Shown here: in pieces, positions 15,905 to 18,230 of the stretch
Numbering within the stretch: the first letter of the stretch is position 1
Layout of the letters: every line of letters starts with the position of its first letter
NCBI GenBank assembly: GCA_902801805.1
Contig: CADCJP010000015.1
Location: 1 to 18,230 of the forward strand
Reading direction: 5' to 3'
Source of the DNA: an uncultured Erysipelotrichaceae bacterium
GTDB taxonomy: Bacteria > Bacillota_I > Bacilli_A > RFN20 > CAG-826
Length of the DNA: 18,230 bases
Notes under the pieces: generated by a model
The model's input: the letters and a program-made list of their open reading frames with translations, nothing else
Databases searched by the model: none
Told to the model about the DNA's origin: nothing
Made by a program: the position numbers and the translations under genes

Positions 15905-15927
15905 TAAAAAAGGGCTTTTTCAAGCCC
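15905..15927 (-). terminator. Intrinsic terminator of rplS
   Basis: GGGCTT and AAGCCC form a 6-pair stem with a 4-base loop (15912-15927), followed on the minus strand by seven T. It separates rplS from the lepB promoter. A shorter T run on the other side could give weak activity in the opposite direction. Confidence 0.85.
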
Positions 15928-15948
15928 ATTTTTATCTGACCACTAGTA

Positions 15949-16296
15949 TTAGAGAATTTCTTTAATACGAGCAGATTTGCCAGACAACTTACGGATATAA
16001 GTGATTTTGTTTCTTCTCACTTTACCTTTGCGCACTACTTGCACAGAAGCGACGGATGGAGAATTAACAGGGAAAGTTCTTTCCACACCGATGCCACCGG
16101 ACATTTTACGAACTGTAAATGTGGCGGAGACACCACCACCACGACGGGAAATTACCACGCCTTGGAAGTTTTGGATACGAGTCTTGTTGCCTTCAACAAT
16201 ACGGACAGACACTTTGACTTCGTCACCAGAAGTGAATTCTGGTAAATCATTACGTAATTGACTAGCGGTGATCTCATTGACTAAGTTATTGTTCAT
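15949..16296 (-). CDS. rplS: 50S ribosomal protein L19
   Basis: Large-subunit protein at the 30S-50S interface. The 115 residues match the family length and show [56 protein letters not shown] and the basic end [30 protein letters not shown] at 16309-16315 lies 12 bases before ATG 16296. The gene has its own promoter, an 89-base structured leader and its own terminator, so it is a single-gene transcript. In B. subtilis trmD-rplS are co-directional neighbours; here rplS faces away from rpsP. Confidence 0.98.
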   Translation of the reverse strand: MNNNLVNEITASQLRNDLPEFTSGDEVKVSVRIVEGNKTRIQNFQGVVISRRGGGVSATFTVRKMSGGIGVERTFPVNSPSVASVQVVRKGKVRRNKITYIRKLSGKSARIKEIL

Positions 16297-16385
16297 AATC
16301 GTTTTTGACCTCCTTCAAGTAACGTTCTCTTGATGTTCATTCTCATTTCGACAGCGGAACATCCGTATCATGTTATAAAACATGC
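16297..16385 (-). promoter_or_regulatory. rplS 5' leader, probable L19 leader
   Basis: Between the predicted start (16385) and ATG, the transcript can form CATGTT/AACATG (16369-16384), GATGTTC/GAACATC with an 18-base loop holding CGCTGTCG (16332-16363), and TCAAG/CTTGA (16315-16333). The last stem shares bases with the second and touches the Shine-Dalgarno. Position and the GATGTTCCGCTG core resemble the autoregulatory L19 leader known in Firmicutes. The family match is from memory and was not computed. Confidence 0.55.
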
Positions 16386-16391
16386 TTATGT

Positions 16392-16420
16392 ATAATAACA
16401 ATTAGAAAGCGCTTTTGCAA
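16392..16420 (-). promoter_or_regulatory. Promoter of rplS
   Basis: TTGCAA (16415-16420), 17 bases, TATTAT (16392-16397). An AT-rich stretch with a run of A lies upstream of the -35, as in UP elements. Its -35 stands about 40 bases from the -35 of the divergent rpsP promoter. Confidence 0.65.
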
Positions 16421-16461
16421 ACCTTTTTTATATAAATGTTATTACTGTAAAGCAAAAATGC

Positions 16462-16490
16462 TTGACACTACTTATTATTACTAGTAATAT
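16462..16490 (+). promoter_or_regulatory. Promoter of rpsP-khpA-rimM-trmD
   Basis: Perfect -35 TTGACA (16462-16467), 17-base spacer and -10 TAATAT (16485-16490). Predicted start at about 16497 leaves a 27-base leader that ends in AGGAGG (16510-16515), 8 bases before the rpsP ATG. Confidence 0.75.
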
Positions 16491-16523
16491 TGCTACGGAC
16501 ATAAAAATTAGGAGGCTATTATT

Positions 16524-16799
16524 ATGGCAGTTAAAATTAGATTAACAAGAATCGGTAGACATAAAGATCCATTCTTCCGTGTCGTCGCCGCTGACAGTCA
16601 CTTCGCTCGTGATGGCCGTTACATCGAACAAATTGGTTACTATGATCCAGCCAAAGGTATCGAAAACGCCGTTATCGATGAAGAATTAGCATTAAAATGG
16701 TTAAACGCCGGTGCTGTTCCATCAGAAACAGTTAAAGCCATGTTCAACCGCAAGGGCTTAAACGCCAAATTCGTTGCTAACAAGAAAAACGAAAAATAG
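16524..16799 (+). CDS. rpsP: 30S ribosomal protein S16
   Basis: Early-binding small-subunit protein needed for 30S assembly. The 91 residues show the typical start MAVKIRLTRIGRHKDPFFRVV, ADSHFARDGRYIEQIGYYDP, and WLNAGAVPSETVKAMF. Start is fixed by AGGAGG 8 bases upstream. It is the first gene of the plus-strand unit; its TAG stop is part of the TAGGAG that serves as ribosome site for khpA. Codon use leans to C-ending codons, as expected for a highly expressed gene. Confidence 0.98.
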   Translation: MAVKIRLTRIGRHKDPFFRVVAADSHFARDGRYIEQIGYYDPAKGIENAVIDEELALKWLNAGAVPSETVKAMFNRKGLNAKFVANKKNEK

Positions 16800-16808
16800 G
16801 AGTTCACG

Positions 16809-17069
16809 ATGGATTACGAAAAAATCGTTAAGACAATCATCGATCCAATCGTTGAAGATTCTGATTCCGTTCTTCTCAGAGTGAACGAAGAAGAGAAAGA
16901 CGTCTTAATTATTATCGCCGCTGAAAAAGACGATACCGCTAGATTAATCGGTCGTCGTGGCGTCATTGCTAACGCGATTAGAGAAGTTGTTTCTATCGCT
17001 GGCAAGAGTGAAGAAAAACACGTCCATCTCAAATTTGAGTCCTTTGATGATGAAAGAAAAGAGGATTAA
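16809..17069 (+). CDS. khpA: KH-domain RNA-binding protein KhpA (YlqC)
   Basis: Small single-KH RNA-binding protein that in other Bacillota pairs with KhpB/Jag and affects cell elongation and RNA metabolism. The 86 residues begin MDYEKIVKTIIDPIVEDSD and carry the RNA-binding loop GRRG in ARLIGRRGVIANAIREVV (about 44-61). The acidic tail ends at TAA inside a terminator-like hairpin. A 9-base gap to rpsP with AGGAG at the rpsP stop indicates co-translation. The position between rpsP and rimM is the conserved one; ylqD, which follows in B. subtilis, is missing. Confidence 0.95.
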   Translation: MDYEKIVKTIIDPIVEDSDSVLLRVNEEEKDVLIIIAAEKDDTARLIGRRGVIANAIREVVSIAGKSEEKHVHLKFESFDDERKED

Positions 17070-17080
17070 TCCTCTTTTTT
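17057..17080 (+). terminator. Terminator or attenuator between khpA and rimM
   Basis: AAAAGAGGA (17057-17065) and TCCTCTTTT (17070-17078) form a perfect 9-pair stem with loop TTAA, which contains part of the khpA stop, followed by T. Because rimM follows within 10 bases with no clear promoter, read-through is likely partial. Confidence 0.75.
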
Positions 17081-17089
17081 GTTAATAAT

Positions 17090-17605
17090 ATGTCAAACGA
17101 ATACTTATTGCTTGGTTATATCACTGATGCCTTCTCTTTAGATGGCACTTTGAAGGTGCTCAGTAAAACAGATTTTGCTGATAAACGTTATCAAGAAGGT
17201 AAAGAGATTTATTTCTATAAAGCTAACACCAAGCAACGTATGACATTTGTTGTGGAGAGTTATCGAAGCAATGGTCAATTCGACTATGTGAAAGTTCAAG
17301 GCATTAATTCTAAGGAAGAAGCTTTAGAGTTTAAGGGCTACGAAATTCACGCTTTAAAAGACTACGATAATATGGATAAAGACACCTATTACTTTGTGGA
17401 CCTTGTAGGTTGCAAAGTTCTCGATGAAAATGGTCAAGAATTAGGTGTTGTTAAAGAAGTTGAAGAGTTCCCAGCACAGCTTACATTAAGAGTAAAAAGA
17501 GCTGGTAAAGAAGACTTCTTCGTTCCATTTGTAAAAGCTTTTATTAGAAGAGTTGATATTAACAAAAAGGAAATAGAGATTAATATAATAGAAGGTATGT
17601 TATGA
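17090..17605 (+). CDS. rimM: 16S rRNA processing protein RimM
   Basis: Ribosome maturation factor that binds S19 and helps 30S head assembly. The 171 residues have the N-terminal beta-barrel (LLLGYITDAFSLDGTLKV, with GYITDAF in place of the usual G-x-I-x-x-x-x-G form) and a C-terminal PRC-barrel (YYFVDLVGCKVLDENGQELG, then FVPFVKAFIRRVDINKKEIEI). No Shine-Dalgarno is seen before ATG 17090, which follows the T run of the khpA hairpin almost directly. The stop overlaps the trmD start by 4 bases (ATGA). Confidence 0.95.
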   Translation: MSNEYLLLGYITDAFSLDGTLKVLSKTDFADKRYQEGKEIYFYKANTKQRMTFVVESYRSNGQFDYVKVQGINSKEEALEFKGYEIHALKDYDNMDKDTYYFVDLVGCKVLDENGQELGVVKEVEEFPAQLTLRVKRAGKEDFFVPFVKAFIRRVDINKKEIEINIIEGML

Positions 17606-18230
17606 AAATAAGTATCCTGACATTATTCCCTGAATTCTTTGATGGATTTTTAACAAACTCAATTATCAAGCGCGCAATCGCTAAAGAACAAGTTGAGATT
17701 GAGATTGTTAATATCCGTGATTTTACTACTGATAAATATGGCCGTGTTGATAGTGCACCTGTAGGCGGTGGCGCTGGTTTAATTATGAAATGTCAACCAG
17801 TGATCGATTGTCTTAAGAGTGTCAAAAAAGAAAACAGTCATGTTATTTTACTTTCCCCTCGTTGGTCATTATGAAGGTACTGATGAACGCATTAACAAGT
17901 ACGTTGATGAACTTGTATCCATCGGTGATTACATCTTAACGGGTGGCGAAATCGGCGCAGAAATTATCTCTGATTCTATTATTAGATTATTAGATGGCGT
18001 GATTGCCGCTGATTCAATTGTGGATGAATCATTTGAAAATGGATTATTAGAGTATCCTCAATATAGTGAACCATTTGAATATGATGGCGATTACATTCCA
18101 GATATTCTTTATTCTGGTAATCATGGCGCAATTGAAAAGTGGCGTAAAAAGCAATCCTTAAAACTCACAAAAGAGTATCGTCCAGATCTATTAAAGAACT
18201 ATCCATTAAGTAAGCAAGAAAAGAAATTAA
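17602..18230 (+). pseudogene. trmD: tRNA (guanine-N1)-methyltransferase TrmD, internal deletion with frameshift, and cut by the window edge
   Basis: Makes m1G37 in tRNAs that read CNN codons and prevents +1 frameshifting; usually essential. The first frame has MKISILTLFPEFFDGFLTNS, VDSAPVGGGAGLIMK and ILLSPR (residues 1-87), then TGG TCA TTA TGA. From 17864 a second frame reads GHYEGTDERI, SIGDYILTGGE, SDSIIRLLDGV, GLLEYPQYSEP, SGNHGAIEKW and RPDLLKNYPLS to the right edge. Compared with B. subtilis TrmD, the G-x-x-F-x-Q to LICG segment of about 22 residues is missing, and one odd base (17863) is left, so about 65 bases seem lost. That segment is part of the trefoil-knot SAM site, so the product as written would be inactive. 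The genuine stop is probably just outside the window. Confidence 0.88.

Noticed and set aside
16401..16420. Palindrome AAAGCGCTTT in the rplS promoter spacer resembling a CcpA cre site
   Set aside because: Only the core fits; the outer TG and CA positions are wrong on both strands, and r-protein genes are not typical CcpA targets.
17863..17874. TGA in trmD read as tryptophan (alternative code)
   Set aside because: Reading through TGA leaves the wrong frame, and TGA is the natural stop of rseP, cdsA and rbgA here.

Overview
The window is a compact, AT-rich stretch of bacterial core genome. It most likely comes from an uncultured Bacillota of the Bacilli / Erysipelotrichia / Mollicutes-neighbour type. 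The evidence is PolC-type DNA polymerase III, a gene order that follows the Bacillus subtilis rpsP-to-polC region closely, Shine-Dalgarno AGGAGG sites before most r-protein and translation-factor genes, and ordinary TGA stops, which exclude the Mycoplasma code. The exact lineage is an inference.

Minus strand, read from right to left in the window: rplS (16296) with a candidate autoregulatory leader and its own terminator; lepB-rbgA-rnhB-dprA; topA with its own promoter and terminator; xerC; rpsB with a structured leader, then tsf-pyrH-frr; and cdsA-dxr-rseP-polC, the last four joined by 4 to 13 base overlaps. polC leaves the window at base 1, before its polymerase core. Plus strand: rpsP-khpA-rimM-trmD (16524 to the right edge). 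It diverges from rplS across a 227-base intergenic region that holds two good back-to-back sigma-A-type promoters.

The genes are housekeeping. They cover the ribosome and its assembly (S2, S16, L19, RimM, RbgA, KhpA), translation factors (EF-Ts, ribosome recycling factor), tRNA modification (TrmD), UMP kinase, DNA topology, recombination and replication (TopA, XerC, DprA, RNase HII, PolC), phospholipid and isoprenoid precursors (CdsA, Dxr), and membrane proteolysis (LepB, RseP). Compared with B. subtilis, the rpsP-trmD block is inverted and ylqD, trmFO, the hslVU/codY segment, uppS and proS are absent from their usual places.

Two core genes are broken as written. rseP carries a one-base frameshift near 3446-3464, and trmD has lost about 22 codons plus frame at 17863. 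Both may be assembly or sequencing faults, though a real lesion cannot be excluded. I found no mobile element, CRISPR array, tRNA, rRNA or unknown gene cluster, and no convincing novel multi-gene system. The most interesting points are regulatory or structural: probable leaderless or near-leaderless transcripts for xerC and lepB, a C-terminal zinc-ribbon-like tail on signal peptidase I, a hairpin that sequesters the dprA ribosome binding site, intra-operon attenuator hairpins, and the inversion boundary. There is no gene-free stretch above 300 bases.
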